DNA of 64,000 nt from JBEKCB01 sp052139675. Lineage in GTDB: Bacteria; Planctomycetota; Brocadiia; CAIUPP01. Location of the stretch: the NCBI GenBank assembly GCA_052139675.1, contig JBKQWE010000134.1:1-64000 (forward strand). The letters run 5' to 3'. Under the pieces are notes generated by a model. It searched no databases. It saw only the letters and a program-made list of their open reading frames with translations, and had not been told where the DNA came from. Below are positions 56,223-64,000 of this stretch, piece after piece (within the stretch, counting starts at the first letter, position 1; each line of letters starts with the position of its first letter). The position numbers and the translations under genes were made by a program.

Positions 56223-57325
56223 TCCACCTCCTGCGGCTGCAACCGCCGGCGGCGCGTCGCGAGCGAGCGGAACCGGATGATTTCATCCCGCTTTCGGATG
56301 ATTCGATCCCGCCATCGGGGTTCCTCGGGATTGATCCGATCCAAGCCCATGCCCGCCCCATACTCGATCATCGTCACGGCGTCATGGCAGAGTCGGCAGA
56401 GAGAGCGCAACTCCTCCAGCCTTTCATCGCCGCCGGCGTGGCGGTAAGTGACATGCTGCACCGTGCCGGCCGGGGACTTGCAGAAGGCGCAGAGGTGATG
56501 ATCGGCTTCGAGTCGCATGGACCGCCTCTTCTTGTATTCCGTATTGCCGTAGTCGGCTCGAGGACGCAGCGGCGGCGGAGTGGGATTCTGCGCAGGCTTT
56601 TGTGCGATGGCGAGTTCGCCTCCCGCTCCGACGTGCAATGACGTGCGGATGACAAAGCGGGGAGCGTGAGCCGGCGGCTCGAACGTCAGCGGCACGTCGT
56701 ACCAGATGACCGCATCGGCTGGCGCTTCGGTTTGTTCCGGCGTCGGCGTCCAGTCCAGCAGGCAATCCACTTTTTGCGGGGCCTCGGTCGCCTTGAACCG
56801 TGGTTGCCATGGGGCGGACTTCAGCGCGGAGAGCAAGTCGTGAAAATAACCGGGTGGATGTTCGGACAAGGGGCGGGATGGCGGGCACGATTTTCTTCCA
56901 AGATAGAGCGTCCATCGCGGGTCTCTCAGCGCGCCGGCCAGTTCCGCCATGAGCGGGGGATCGCCCAGAAGTGCGACCAGGAAACTTGCGTCGCACAGGT
57001 ACTCGCGCCGCGTAAGCATTGCCCCGTCTTTCACCTCACCTTCGCCTTTTGCAATTCGCATCTTCATTCGAGCGCCGACGGTATGATAGTCCCACCAGCG
57101 GACGCCGGGCCGGTCAATGCGAACGCCCATGCGGAGTGCGTTGAGTCTCGGAAGCCACTTCTCACCGGCCTGGTGACGCGGTACGCCTAGTGCCGCGCAG
57201 AGCATTCCGATGACGCCCGATTTGGTCGGCGCGGCGGCCGTGCGCCGCACGACGAACTTCGATTCCTGAACGCCCCAGGCTTGCAGCGGGCCTTCCAGCC
57301 GCAGAAACAAGGCATTGGCGTTCAT
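56219..57325 (-). CDS. cas5e: Cas5e fused to a C-terminal HNH nuclease domain
   Basis: 368 residues against about 225-240 for ordinary Cas5e. Residues 1-235 are Cas5e: RLEGPLQAWGVQ at the start, RRTAAAPTKSGVIGMLCAALG, then YLCDASFLVALLG. Residues 236-267 are a Pro-rich linker. Residues 268-325 form an HNH/treble-clef domain with zinc ligands C279/C282 (CAFC) and C310/C313, candidate catalytic H291 in VQHVTYRHAGGDE, and H314 in LCRLCHDAVT. A basic tail of about 40 residues follows. Cas5 binds the 5' crRNA handle; the HNH would place a DNA-cutting site on Cascade itself. There is no frameshift, and the overlaps with cas7 and cas6 are ATGA, so the fusion is real in this sequence. Confidence 0.93.
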   Translation of the reverse strand: MNANALFLRLEGPLQAWGVQESKFVVRRTAAAPTKSGVIGMLCAALGVPRHQAGEKWLPRLNALRMGVRIDRPGVRWWDYHTVGARMKMRIAKGEGEVKDGAMLTRREYLCDASFLVALLGDPPLMAELAGALRDPRWTLYLGRKSCPPSRPLSEHPPGYFHDLLSALKSAPWQPRFKATEAPQKVDCLLDWTPTPEQTEAPADAVIWYDVPLTFEPPAHAPRFVIRTSLHVGAGGELAIAQKPAQNPTPPPLRPRADYGNTEYKKRRSMRLEADHHLCAFCKSPAGTVQHVTYRHAGGDERLEELRSLCRLCHDAVTMIEYGAGMGLDRINPEEPRWRDRIIRKRDEIIRFRSLATRRRRLQPQEVE

Positions 57326-58497
57326 GATGCCACCCCTTCGTTAATCACGACGCGCTGGACTGCCTTCCAGTCATAGCCCATAGCGGCAAGGAGAGCAGTG
57401 ATCAGCTCGTCCAGCGACTTGAAGTTGTTTTCGGCGAGCGGGGCATCCTTCCTGTCATTCAGGACGGACAAGGGATAGCGGAGATTGGGCGAGAACCAGA
57501 AACGCTTCGGCGGTTTGCCATAGCCGGTGTCCATGTCATATACGTACTGACCCAGTTGCGCAATGCTCTCCGAAACGATGTCGCGCTCTCCCTGGGCCGC
57601 CGGCCTGGCAAACGCGTTGGCGTAGCTGGTCGGGATGTTCTTGATCTCGGCCAGGATTCCGTCGGGCCGATTATGCGCCGCGAAGCTGTTCTGCTTTCCG
57701 GTCGGCGTGACCTGCGCCGCGCCGCGAAGGAACGCACCGACCGTGTGCGCGGCCAAGTGTTCCTTGTTGCCGGGGAAGCCGGCGAGATTCTTGACCAGCG
57801 TTTCCCAGTGGATGGAGAAGTACTTGTAGAAGCAGGCCGAGGCGAACATCGCCTCGTCCACATAGCCGGCGCCCGCATCCTGGCCGGGGATGTCGTCGGC
57901 TGCGACGTAGTAATCCACTTCCGGCCGGGCCTCGTGTGTCGAGATTGCGTGCGCCACCTGGAGCGCCGCTTCCACGGTCGTGTTCTCGAGCACGCCGGTT
58001 TCCAGCATCCTGCCGCAGAGCGCCATATCCGGCGCCGCCGTCCGGCCTTCAATCAGCTTGCCGAACGTCGCCGCCAATTGTTCGTCGGTCTTTCCGTCTC
58101 CGTTCTGCAACAGTTCCGCCATCTCCTTGACCGCCAGGCCGGTTGTATACACAAGCATCTTGCTCTTGTTCTCGTTGTCCTTGGCCGCATCTTCCTCCTC
58201 TTGCTTCTTCGCTTTTTTAGGCTTGAGACCACAGAGGTCCAGAATCTTCTCGGCGTGTTTATGCGCGTCTTTCTTTCCAGCGATTTGATCGGCGATGAGT
58301 TTCGCCAATTGCCGGGTGCGAATGCCGCCGAGAAGCTTCTGAAATTCTTCACTCATGCGGATGCTGCGCTTGATGCACTGGCTCGATATGCGCGAGCGCA
58401 GGACCCCGCCGAAATAGCAAGTTTTCGGCGCGCCGAGGTCGTCGCGGTTGAGGTTCGCCGGACTATGATTCTGAATCATGTGGATTTCGATCAACAT
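57322..58497 (-). CDS. cas7e: Cascade backbone protein Cas7e
   Basis: 391 residues in the CasC/Cse4 family, beginning EIHMIQNHSPANLNRDDLGAPKTCYFGGVLRSRISSQCIKRSIR, the conserved crRNA-binding front of Cas7e. GYVDEAMFASACFYKYFSIHWE is in the middle and ARPAAQGERD near the end. Six copies line the crRNA. It is slightly longer than E. coli CasC (363) because of a Lys/Glu-rich insert around residues 85-105. It overlaps cas5 by 4 bases and cas11 by 7. Confidence 0.95.
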   Translation of the reverse strand: MLIEIHMIQNHSPANLNRDDLGAPKTCYFGGVLRSRISSQCIKRSIRMSEEFQKLLGGIRTRQLAKLIADQIAGKKDAHKHAEKILDLCGLKPKKAKKQEEEDAAKDNENKSKMLVYTTGLAVKEMAELLQNGDGKTDEQLAATFGKLIEGRTAAPDMALCGRMLETGVLENTTVEAALQVAHAISTHEARPEVDYYVAADDIPGQDAGAGYVDEAMFASACFYKYFSIHWETLVKNLAGFPGNKEHLAAHTVGAFLRGAAQVTPTGKQNSFAAHNRPDGILAEIKNIPTSYANAFARPAAQGERDIVSESIAQLGQYVYDMDTGYGKPPKRFWFSPNLRYPLSVLNDRKDAPLAENNFKSLDELITALLAAMGYDWKAVQRVVINEGVAS

Positions 58498-58991
58498 GAC
58501 TGGCTCCTTTCGTTGTTTTCAAGGAATTGTTCCGCCCACGCAATGCGGGTGGCTTCATGCTCCCAGCGGGAAAGATCGTCTGTCAATTGGACCCAGTCAA
58601 TCTTCGGGTCTTTTGCAGCGACCAGGTCGAGAGCCCAGCGCAGCGTCGGTTCGATCTTGCCGACGGGCAGGATCAGCATCCGGTCGAATCTTTGCGCGAA
58701 GCGTTCTCGCTCCGGGTCCTTGTTCGGCCGGCGCCTGCCCAATTGGCGAGAGAGGGTATTTCCGGGCGACTGCGCAATCGGACAGGCGGCGTACAGTTTC
58801 GCGATCAGCCACGCCACCTCGCGTCGGGGCGCGAACTGGTTTCGCTGTCGCAACGGCCACCAGAGGCCGGCGAAAAGGTCGAAGCCGTCCACTGTTTCGT
58901 CGAGACCTTGCCCCGCGTGCTTGCGCAGCAAGCCGAGTTCGCCGACCTTCAGACGCGCGAGAATTTCAACGTACTCCTGCGTCGGCGTCAC
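58491..58991 (-). CDS. cas11: Cascade small subunit Cas11 (Cse2)
   Basis: 166 residues, mostly helical, with Cse2 features: the N-terminal LKVGELGLLRKHAGQG, LIAKLYAACP, and FAQRFDRMLILPVGKIEPTLRWALDLV. Two copies sit in the belly of Cascade and stabilise the displaced strand. GTG 58991 overlaps the cas8 stop as GTGA. Confidence 0.92.
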   Translation of the reverse strand: MTPTQEYVEILARLKVGELGLLRKHAGQGLDETVDGFDLFAGLWWPLRQRNQFAPRREVAWLIAKLYAACPIAQSPGNTLSRQLGRRRPNKDPERERFAQRFDRMLILPVGKIEPTLRWALDLVAAKDPKIDWVQLTDDLSRWEHEATRIAWAEQFLENNERSQSC

Positions 58992-60412
58992 TGTTTACCC
59001 CCTTTCGTTCTGCGCAGCTTCTTTCCGGTTTCCGCTGCTGCCGACATGTCGGGCGCTACGCTCTCAATCTGTTTCCTCCGGGCGACTGCGGAGGCGGTAA
59101 AGCCCGGGGAAAGGGACTTGGCGACAGCGGCCATCATCGTTCGGTATTCGCCTGTCGCCTGCTCCCACGTCGAATCGCTGCCGGACAACAACTCACCGGC
59201 CATAGCGGAAACCCGGTCTTCAACCTGGGGGCGGATGGCGGCGAGCATCGGCGGAATCTCAATGTGTTTTCGGCCGGATTTCTTCTCGTGAGTTGGTCTG
59301 AGCCGCAGGGCAAGACGGTATGCCGCCTTCTGCCAGCGGTGCATCAACAATGCGGCCGTTCCCTGCATGGTTGCCCTTGATGGCATGCAAAGCGTCCGCT
59401 CCCAAACGTCAATATTCTTTGCCTTGTCCGTGGCGAAGCCAATGATAAGAGTGCATGCGGCGTCATTTTCAGGCGCAAACTTGCCCGTTTCGACGATGCT
59501 GGCGAGAAGGTCGGACCACGGGCGGTCCATAGAGAATCGGCCCGCCTCAGTCAAGTCGGCCGCCCTTGCGGGTTTTCTCGGCGCTTCGCTGATATAGACG
59601 ACATGAGGGTCGTTCCAAAGGTCGTTCTTCTGTTCGCCGGCAGACTGAAACTCGCATGTTCGGATCAGGACGGATTCTTTCGCTCCGCAACAGATGCACG
59701 CACCGGGTGGCAACCCGGGCTCATGCAGCCAAACTCGCCGGGAAAGCAGCGTCAGTCCCGTAAGCAGCGGCACTTCCTGACCACGCACGGGACGAATGGC
59801 AGGATCAATCCATGCGGGTTCTCCAAGGTTCGTGCACGGCGTCCAGTTTGCCTTGAGCGTCTCAAACAGTGACGTTCCCCAAGGCAAGACATACACAGGC
59901 GGCGCACCGTTAATTCCGGCCTTGAGGTCCGGAAGTCCACTCACGGAGAAGAGCGGCAGGCGCAACAGCCCCATTGCACAGCATGCGGGACAGAGCCCAT
60001 CCATTTCATCCGTGGAGTGCCTGAAATGCCAGAAGTTGTTGCCCGTGGGCACCTCTTGTATCAGGTCGGTAGCGGCTCGCCGTCGTTCTGCCTTGCTGTC
60101 CTGTAAGAACCTCTTGCCATCGCCAAGAAGATTGAAACAGTCCTTGTCGCTTTCAAGTCTTGTGAACCATCCGCTCGGGAATCCTTCTTCAGGGGGTGCG
60201 CTGCCGAACTCAGGCGGATTACCCCTGCACCAGTAAAGCACTGCGAGCAGAAATCGCACGATCGCGATGCGGTCCATCGGGTTGCTGGCCGCGATCTGGC
60301 GAATCTTCCCTGCTTGCAGCAATGCCTCGCGGATGCCGACCTTGCCGGGCGTTCCATTGTTCCAGATAACCGGCAGCCACCGTTGATCCAGCAGGTTAAA
60401 GTTGTCGCTCAT
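58988..60412 (-). CDS. cas8e: Cascade large subunit Cas8e (Cse1)
   Basis: 474 residues from ATG 60412 (MSDNFNLLDQRWLPVIW), chosen over the ATG at 60460 because GGGGCAGGAG lies immediately upstream and other Cse1 proteins begin here. It has a Cys-rich zinc site (CPACCAMGLLRL and CICCGAKE) and a C-terminal helical bundle. Cas8e recognises the PAM and in ordinary I-E recruits Cas3. Any loss of Cas3-contact residues in this Cas3-less system could be tested by alignment. It is the first gene of the cas operon. Confidence 0.94.
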   Translation of the reverse strand: MSDNFNLLDQRWLPVIWNNGTPGKVGIREALLQAGKIRQIAASNPMDRIAIVRFLLAVLYWCRGNPPEFGSAPPEEGFPSGWFTRLESDKDCFNLLGDGKRFLQDSKAERRRAATDLIQEVPTGNNFWHFRHSTDEMDGLCPACCAMGLLRLPLFSVSGLPDLKAGINGAPPVYVLPWGTSLFETLKANWTPCTNLGEPAWIDPAIRPVRGQEVPLLTGLTLLSRRVWLHEPGLPPGACICCGAKESVLIRTCEFQSAGEQKNDLWNDPHVVYISEAPRKPARAADLTEAGRFSMDRPWSDLLASIVETGKFAPENDAACTLIIGFATDKAKNIDVWERTLCMPSRATMQGTAALLMHRWQKAAYRLALRLRPTHEKKSGRKHIEIPPMLAAIRPQVEDRVSAMAGELLSGSDSTWEQATGEYRTMMAAVAKSLSPGFTASAVARRKQIESVAPDMSAAAETGKKLRRTKGGKQ

Positions 60413-60747
60413 CTCCTGCCCCTTTCTTCCTTTGAACCGCCCTCGCGGTAACGGGCGCATTATACCTTCGGGGCCTGACAGATGGAACGGGGTTCAGGGG
60501 CGTGGGTGCATTCGGGGGGCGGGGCGTCAGATTCCTCGCTTATTCGACGGGCTATTCTTCTGCATCTCGTTGCGCATTGAGCCGGCTGAATCAATGACGT
60601 GACGGGCTCGTCGCGGTCAGCGCTCTTTGACGAGCAGCCGGGCGGGCCGCGCGGCCGCCCAATCCTTCTCGGCTGAATTACGCTGGTCCTCGGTCAAGCC
60701 CTGTCGCCCGAAATCTCCCCGATGGCCGCAGTCCGCCGCCGGCGATT
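60413..60747. other. Gap upstream of the cas operon; no cas3
   Basis: 335 bases between cas8e and the convergent-side end of the secreted protein gene. No coding frame is convincing and no HD-nuclease or helicase sequence is present. It contains the putative cas promoter at 60459-60464. Confidence 0.7.
60459..60464 (-). promoter_or_regulatory. -10 box of the putative cas operon promoter
   Basis: The minus strand has a perfect TATAAT (60464-60459) 47 bases before the cas8e ATG, but no good -35 at 16-18 bases. The downstream ATG at 60460 overlaps it and is therefore not the start codon. Confidence 0.45.
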
Positions 60748-62307
60748 TTATTCGTCGCCCCGGCCGGGGCTCTTGCGTTCTTTGGCGATGGCGTTTTTAT
60801 AATAGGAATCGTCGTGCTGCTTTTTCCAGCCGTCGGTCGGCGGCATACCGGGGGCGGCGCGGTCCTTCGCCCACATTTCGTTGACGAAGTTCTCCCAACA
60901 CCTGTCGCTCGCCGGGGGATTTCCTTCGTACATCCAGCGGTCCACGTAGTCGAAGAACGGATCGTGATCCCAAGCTTTTTCCGCGTGCAGGAGATGGAGA
61001 GCGAGGGCCTGCGCGACCCAACTGTAGCTGGCGGTGTGGCGATAGCCTTCGCTGGTCCTCTGGCCCGGTCCCCAGGTGTCGCGCGGCGTGTGTTCGTACG
61101 GCCCCCAGGCGTTCGGACCGCGCGCGTAGTCGCGGCCGATTCCGGTGATTTCATCAATGCCGGAGTGGCCCGTGAAGACGACCTTCGCGCCGGTCCAGCA
61201 GTCGCCATAGGCGGTCTGCTCATCCTCGGCGAAGCAGGCCTTCGGGAAGGACTTGTTGACGTGCGCGAGTTCGTCATCACCGAGGAGGAAGCCGGCGAAG
61301 ACGATGGGCAGCTTGCGGCCGGCGCCGTGGCCGCCCCAGCAGTACCATCCCGGATGCCCGGCGCGGATCATGCCGCCGTAGTCTATGCCGACCTGGACGA
61401 GATTATCCAGGAGCGGCTCTTTCTGCTCGGGGGTGTAGTTGCAGCACAGGAGCAGCGCGGCGTCGCCGACGACGCGGCCCACCTCGCGGCCGTAGCCGGG
61501 CATGTTGGCATTCGGATGCTCAAACCCGAAGTAGCAGGTGTTGACCCACGGGCGCTGGGTGTAGCGGACGTAGTCAGCGAGCTTCGGCGCGTCGGCCGGG
61601 GCGGCGACGGCGGGCAAGAGCTCGCGCTTGAGATTGCGGGCCAGGTAGATTTTTTGCGCGCGATCGCAGAATGCGGGGCGGAACGCATCGGCCGGCAGCG
61701 GCTCGGCCACGCAGGTCAGCACGGCAGCGTCCTTGATCGGGCTGGAATCTTCGAAGCCCCGGAGTCCCTTGTTGCTGGTGTGCTCGATCGCCAGCGGAGG
61801 CGAAACGGTCAGCCCCGCCGGCATGCTGACGGTGGAGACGAGCGAATCGCCCGGCTTCATCGAGACCGGGAGTTTCTGGATGAGCGAGGGATCGAAGAAG
61901 TTCTTTACGCCGCTGTCGTAGGAGACCTTCCGCTCAGCCGGAGGATTGAGCATGAAGCCGTTGCGGATGCGGTCTTTCTCCGGATGCTTCTTATCGGTCG
62001 CGTCGAGCTCGCCCGCGAGGATCTCGGCGCCGTAGAGCGGCTTGGGGGTAATCTCGGTGATCGTCACCGGGCCGACGACGTAAAAGTCGCCAGTGAGGAA
62101 CTGTCCGACCCGCGCCGGCTTGTCGAACGTCCAGGTCATGCCGTATTGCGAGAGGCTGCTCTTCAAAGGCAGATCCTCCACCCTGGGCGCCGCCGGCGCA
62201 TTGGCCCTGGTGTAAATGGCGGCCGGTTTTTCCTGGCCCGAGCATGGCGTCGCCAGGCCGGCGACCGCCGCCGCAGAGAGACCGAGCGCCAGAATCTTTC
62301 CGAGCAT
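60748..62307 (-). CDS. Secreted protein, paralogue of the N-terminal half of the 40.6-43.6 kb protein
   Basis: 519 residues; ATG 62307 follows GGGAGGAATCTC. A signal peptide (MLGKILALGLSAAAVAGLA...GQ) leads into the shared domain SQYGMTWTFDKPARVGQFLTGDFYVVGP and on through MPGYGREVGRVVGDAALLL and GHGAGRKLPIVFAGFLLGDDEL. Its C-terminus (WDHDPFFDYVDRWMYEG...FVNEMWAKDR) matches AFFAYMDRWMYED...FIDEMWAKYR of the paralogue. The latter therefore equals this whole protein plus a barrel. Helix pairs with Gly-rich turns suggest an (alpha/alpha) barrel as in polysaccharide lyases; this is weak inference. Confidence 0.78.
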   Translation of the reverse strand: MLGKILALGLSAAAVAGLATPCSGQEKPAAIYTRANAPAAPRVEDLPLKSSLSQYGMTWTFDKPARVGQFLTGDFYVVGPVTITEITPKPLYGAEILAGELDATDKKHPEKDRIRNGFMLNPPAERKVSYDSGVKNFFDPSLIQKLPVSMKPGDSLVSTVSMPAGLTVSPPLAIEHTSNKGLRGFEDSSPIKDAAVLTCVAEPLPADAFRPAFCDRAQKIYLARNLKRELLPAVAAPADAPKLADYVRYTQRPWVNTCYFGFEHPNANMPGYGREVGRVVGDAALLLCCNYTPEQKEPLLDNLVQVGIDYGGMIRAGHPGWYCWGGHGAGRKLPIVFAGFLLGDDELAHVNKSFPKACFAEDEQTAYGDCWTGAKVVFTGHSGIDEITGIGRDYARGPNAWGPYEHTPRDTWGPGQRTSEGYRHTASYSWVAQALALHLLHAEKAWDHDPFFDYVDRWMYEGNPPASDRCWENFVNEMWAKDRAAPGMPPTDGWKKQHDDSYYKNAIAKERKSPGRGDE

Positions 62308-62568
62308 GAGATTCCTCCCTTCCGTTTTACCGTGGATCGAGGCCGCTGACGAGGGCCGGTCGCCTGTTCCCGCGGTTAGCCGTCCGCTTTCGACGGCGCT
62401 CGCGTCAGCGCCTGCGCTGCGGCCATATGATAGGTGACTGCGCCCCATTATAGCAAGAGATAAGCCGCATGCCCCTGGCCCTCCAGCGCAAAACGGGCCT
62501 GTTCCATCTTCCCGGCTCACGGCGTCGCGGGAGCCGATGCGCGCCGGAACATAAGATGTTTTATAAAT

Positions 62569-62584
62569 TGTTCCACGTGGAACA
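62569..62584. promoter_or_regulatory. parS: parS-like ParB-binding site
   Basis: TGTTCCACGTGGAACA is a perfect 16-bp palindrome, extended to 20 bp (ATTGTTCCACGTGGAACAAT, 62567-62586). It matches the bacterial parS consensus TGTTTCACGTGAAACA apart from the symmetrical C/G pair, which also occurs in Pseudomonas parS sites. It lies in the gap 62308-62960, away from coding sequence. Confidence 0.7.
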
Positions 62585-62604
62585 ATCAGACTGCTCCTGA
62601 TATT

Positions 62605-62633
62605 CATGCCGCTTTCATGCCGCTTTCATGCCG
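62605..62633 (+). repeat. Short tandem repeat, unit CATGCCGCTTT
   Basis: An 11-base unit is repeated 2.6 times (62605-62615, 62616-62626, 62627-62633) 20 bases after the parS-like palindrome. The remaining gap up to 62960 shows no clear gene. Confidence 0.8.
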
Positions 62634-62960
62634 TCACAATGGCGGCGTGGCGGGCCGGAATGATGCCGAATGGCCCACGCATCCCTGCCAAATGGCCGCT
62701 CTATTGACGCGGTCGCGCGCACCCCGCTGAAAGCCCCCTTCGCTCGACAAGTCCATCTGAAAAAACGAACCCAATCGCATGCGACACCCGCGGCCAACCC
62801 ACCCGCTCCCGCTTCCGCAGCCCGCGAAGGCTTCAAACCATGTTCGCCGGAACTTCCCCGGAACCGCCCGGGAAAATCGTTCTGCCCTTGCATTCCGGCG
62901 ACGCGGTGTGCAAAATGCTGCGGATAGTCCGCGCGTTTTGACGGAGGGGCCGGACGCAAC

Positions 62961-64000
62961 GTGAAGACAGAGTTCCAGGCGGCTTGCGAAGACTATCTTT
63001 CGGCGCTCCGATCCATCCGCGAAAACATCCAGGCGACCGACGAGCTTTCGCTCCGGCCACCGCTTGACGCGCTGTTGAAGCAAGCCGCCGAAATCCTCCG
63101 CCGCCCCGTTCAGTGGATTGACGAGCCGCACAGGATTCAGTCCGGCCGGCCCGACTTCACGGCGACGGTCCAGGGCCAGCCGCTCGGATACCTGGAAGCC
63201 GAAGCGTACGCCGTTGACCTGGACAACCTCTCCGGCCACCCGAAGACGCAGAACGACGGCTTCCGCGCGAACCTCGACAACTTCATCCTCACGAACCATT
63301 TGGACTTCCGCCTTTACGTCGGCGGCGCGCTCGTCGAGAGCGTTCGACTGCCGACGCCGGCCGACAAGGGAAAGCCGAAAGTCTCGCCCGCCGACGCCGA
63401 AGGCATCGCCCAATTGCTCGAGCATTTCCTTCGCGGCGAACTGCCGCCGATTTCCTCGCCGAAGGACCTGGCCACGCACCTCGCGCGGCGAACGCGGCAG
63501 ATGCGCGGCGCCGTCGCGGAGGCACTGAAAGAGCAAATGGACGCCGGCGGCGACGTCAAGGCCACCTACGAGGGATTCAAGGAAGTGCTGCTGCCGCACC
63601 TCGCGCCGGAAGAATTCGCGGACATGTACGCGCAGACGATCAGCTACGGCCTCTTCGCGGCCCGCTGCGCGCCGTCCTCGGCGCGGGAATTCACCCGGCA
63701 GGCCGCCGCCGATCTTGTTCCCCGGACGAATCCGTTCCTTCGGCGGCTCTTTCAGGGCATTGCGGCCTTCAATCTCGACTCGCGCGTCGCATGGATCGCG
63801 GACGACACGGCGCGGCTTTTGGCGAAGGCCCCTGTTGAGGAAATCCTGGCGAATTTCCTCCGGCGCACCGGGAAGCAGGACCCGGTCGTTCACTTCTACG
63901 AGACGTTCCTGACCGCGTATGACCCTGCCATGCGCGAGTTGCGCGGGGTGTATTACACGCCGCAGCCGGTCGTCTCTTACATCGTCCGCTCGATTGATCA
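62961..64000 (+). CDS. Type ISP-like restriction-modification enzyme, N-terminal part
   Basis: The frame opened by GTG 62961 (KTEFQAACEDYLSALRSIRE) stays open for 346 codons to the window end. Residues about 60-150 resemble the nuclease-like N-domain of single-chain R-M enzymes (WIDEPHRIQSGRPDFTATVQGQPLGYLEAEAYAVDLDNL, a PD-(D/E)xK-type pattern). Residues 311-345 carry VVHFYETFLTAYDPAMRELRGVYYTPQPVVSYIVRSID, the characteristic entry to the adenine-methylase domain. GGAGGGG lies 11 bases before GTG. The enzyme would both methylate and cut foreign DNA. The helicase, methylase and specificity parts lie beyond the window. Confidence 0.85.
   Translation, partial: MKTEFQAACEDYLSALRSIRENIQATDELSLRPPLDALLKQAAEILRRPVQWIDEPHRIQSGRPDFTATVQGQPLGYLEAEAYAVDLDNLSGHPKTQNDGFRANLDNFILTNHLDFRLYVGGALVESVRLPTPADKGKPKVSPADAEGIAQLLEHFLRGELPPISSPKDLATHLARRTRQMRGAVAEALKEQMDAGGDVKATYEGFKEVLLPHLAPEEFADMYAQTISYGLFAARCAPSSAREFTRQAAADLVPRTNPFLRRLFQGIAAFNLDSRVAWIADDTARLLAKAPVEEILANFLRRTGKQDPVVHFYETFLTAYDPAMRELRGVYYTPQPVVSYIVRSID

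Noticed and set aside
60748..60860. Possible cas3 or HD-nuclease remnant upstream of cas8e
   Set aside because: Reading both strands from 60413 to 62307 gives only the secreted protein; no HD or helicase motif is visible.
62634..63893. Long minus-strand open frame of 419 codons
   Set aside because: It is the antisense of the R-M gene; its composition is Arg/Gly-rich and the plus-strand frame carries recognisable methylase motifs.

Overview
This window is high-GC, gene-dense bacterial DNA from a Gram-negative organism: it carries a TolC-type outer-membrane factor, lipoproteins, pseudopilins and a type II secretion-like ATPase. The mix of genes (MoxR, DUF58 and BatA-like VWA proteins beside ABC exporters, GT-C/TPR membrane proteins, a YfhO-type protein, an ECF sigma trio and carbohydrate-active enzymes) resembles Planctomycetes or related PVC and deep-branching phyla. 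That assignment is inference only; there is no rRNA here to test it.

Layout. 1-3.3 kb: two tandem paralogous GT-C/TPR membrane proteins, then tRNA-Ala(GGC) with its own promoter and hairpin. 3.8-6.5 kb: threonine synthase coupled to an ApgM-family protein that probably acts as a homoserine kinase analogue. 7-9.2 kb: ECF sigma factor, membrane anti-sigma-like protein and a secreted protein on the minus strand. 10.4-13.6 kb: a plus-strand pair (large membrane protein plus ABC-2 permease) that duplicates two genes of the next block. 13.7-37.1 kb: one very long minus-strand operon. In transcription order it holds a coiled-coil membrane protein, a Fe3+/thiamine-type ABC uptake system whose ATPase is fused to an NHL-repeat lipoprotein, a large VWA protein, MoxR, DUF58, BatA-like VWA, a membrane protein, an ABC-2 ATPase and permease, a short GspE, three GspF proteins in a row and three pseudopilin-like proteins. 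37.2-43.6 kb: a secreted LamG/DUF1080-like protein, a GH10 xylanase-like enzyme and a large secreted protein with a TIM-barrel-like middle. 43.7-48.8 kb: a MacA/ATPase/permease/TolC efflux operon. 49.1-52.6 kb: nitroreductase, Smr protein and YfhO-family membrane protein.

52.7-60.4 kb is the most striking part: a complete type I-E-like CRISPR-Cas locus (cas8e-cas11-cas7-cas5-cas6-cas1-cas2 plus an array of 26 repeats) with no cas3 in the window, in which Cas5 carries a C-terminal HNH nuclease domain. The simplest reading is a Cascade that cuts its target with its own HNH domain instead of recruiting Cas3.

60.7-64 kb: a secreted paralogue of the 43-kb protein, a perfect 16-bp parS-like palindrome, and the start of a large Type ISP-like restriction-modification gene that runs off the window.
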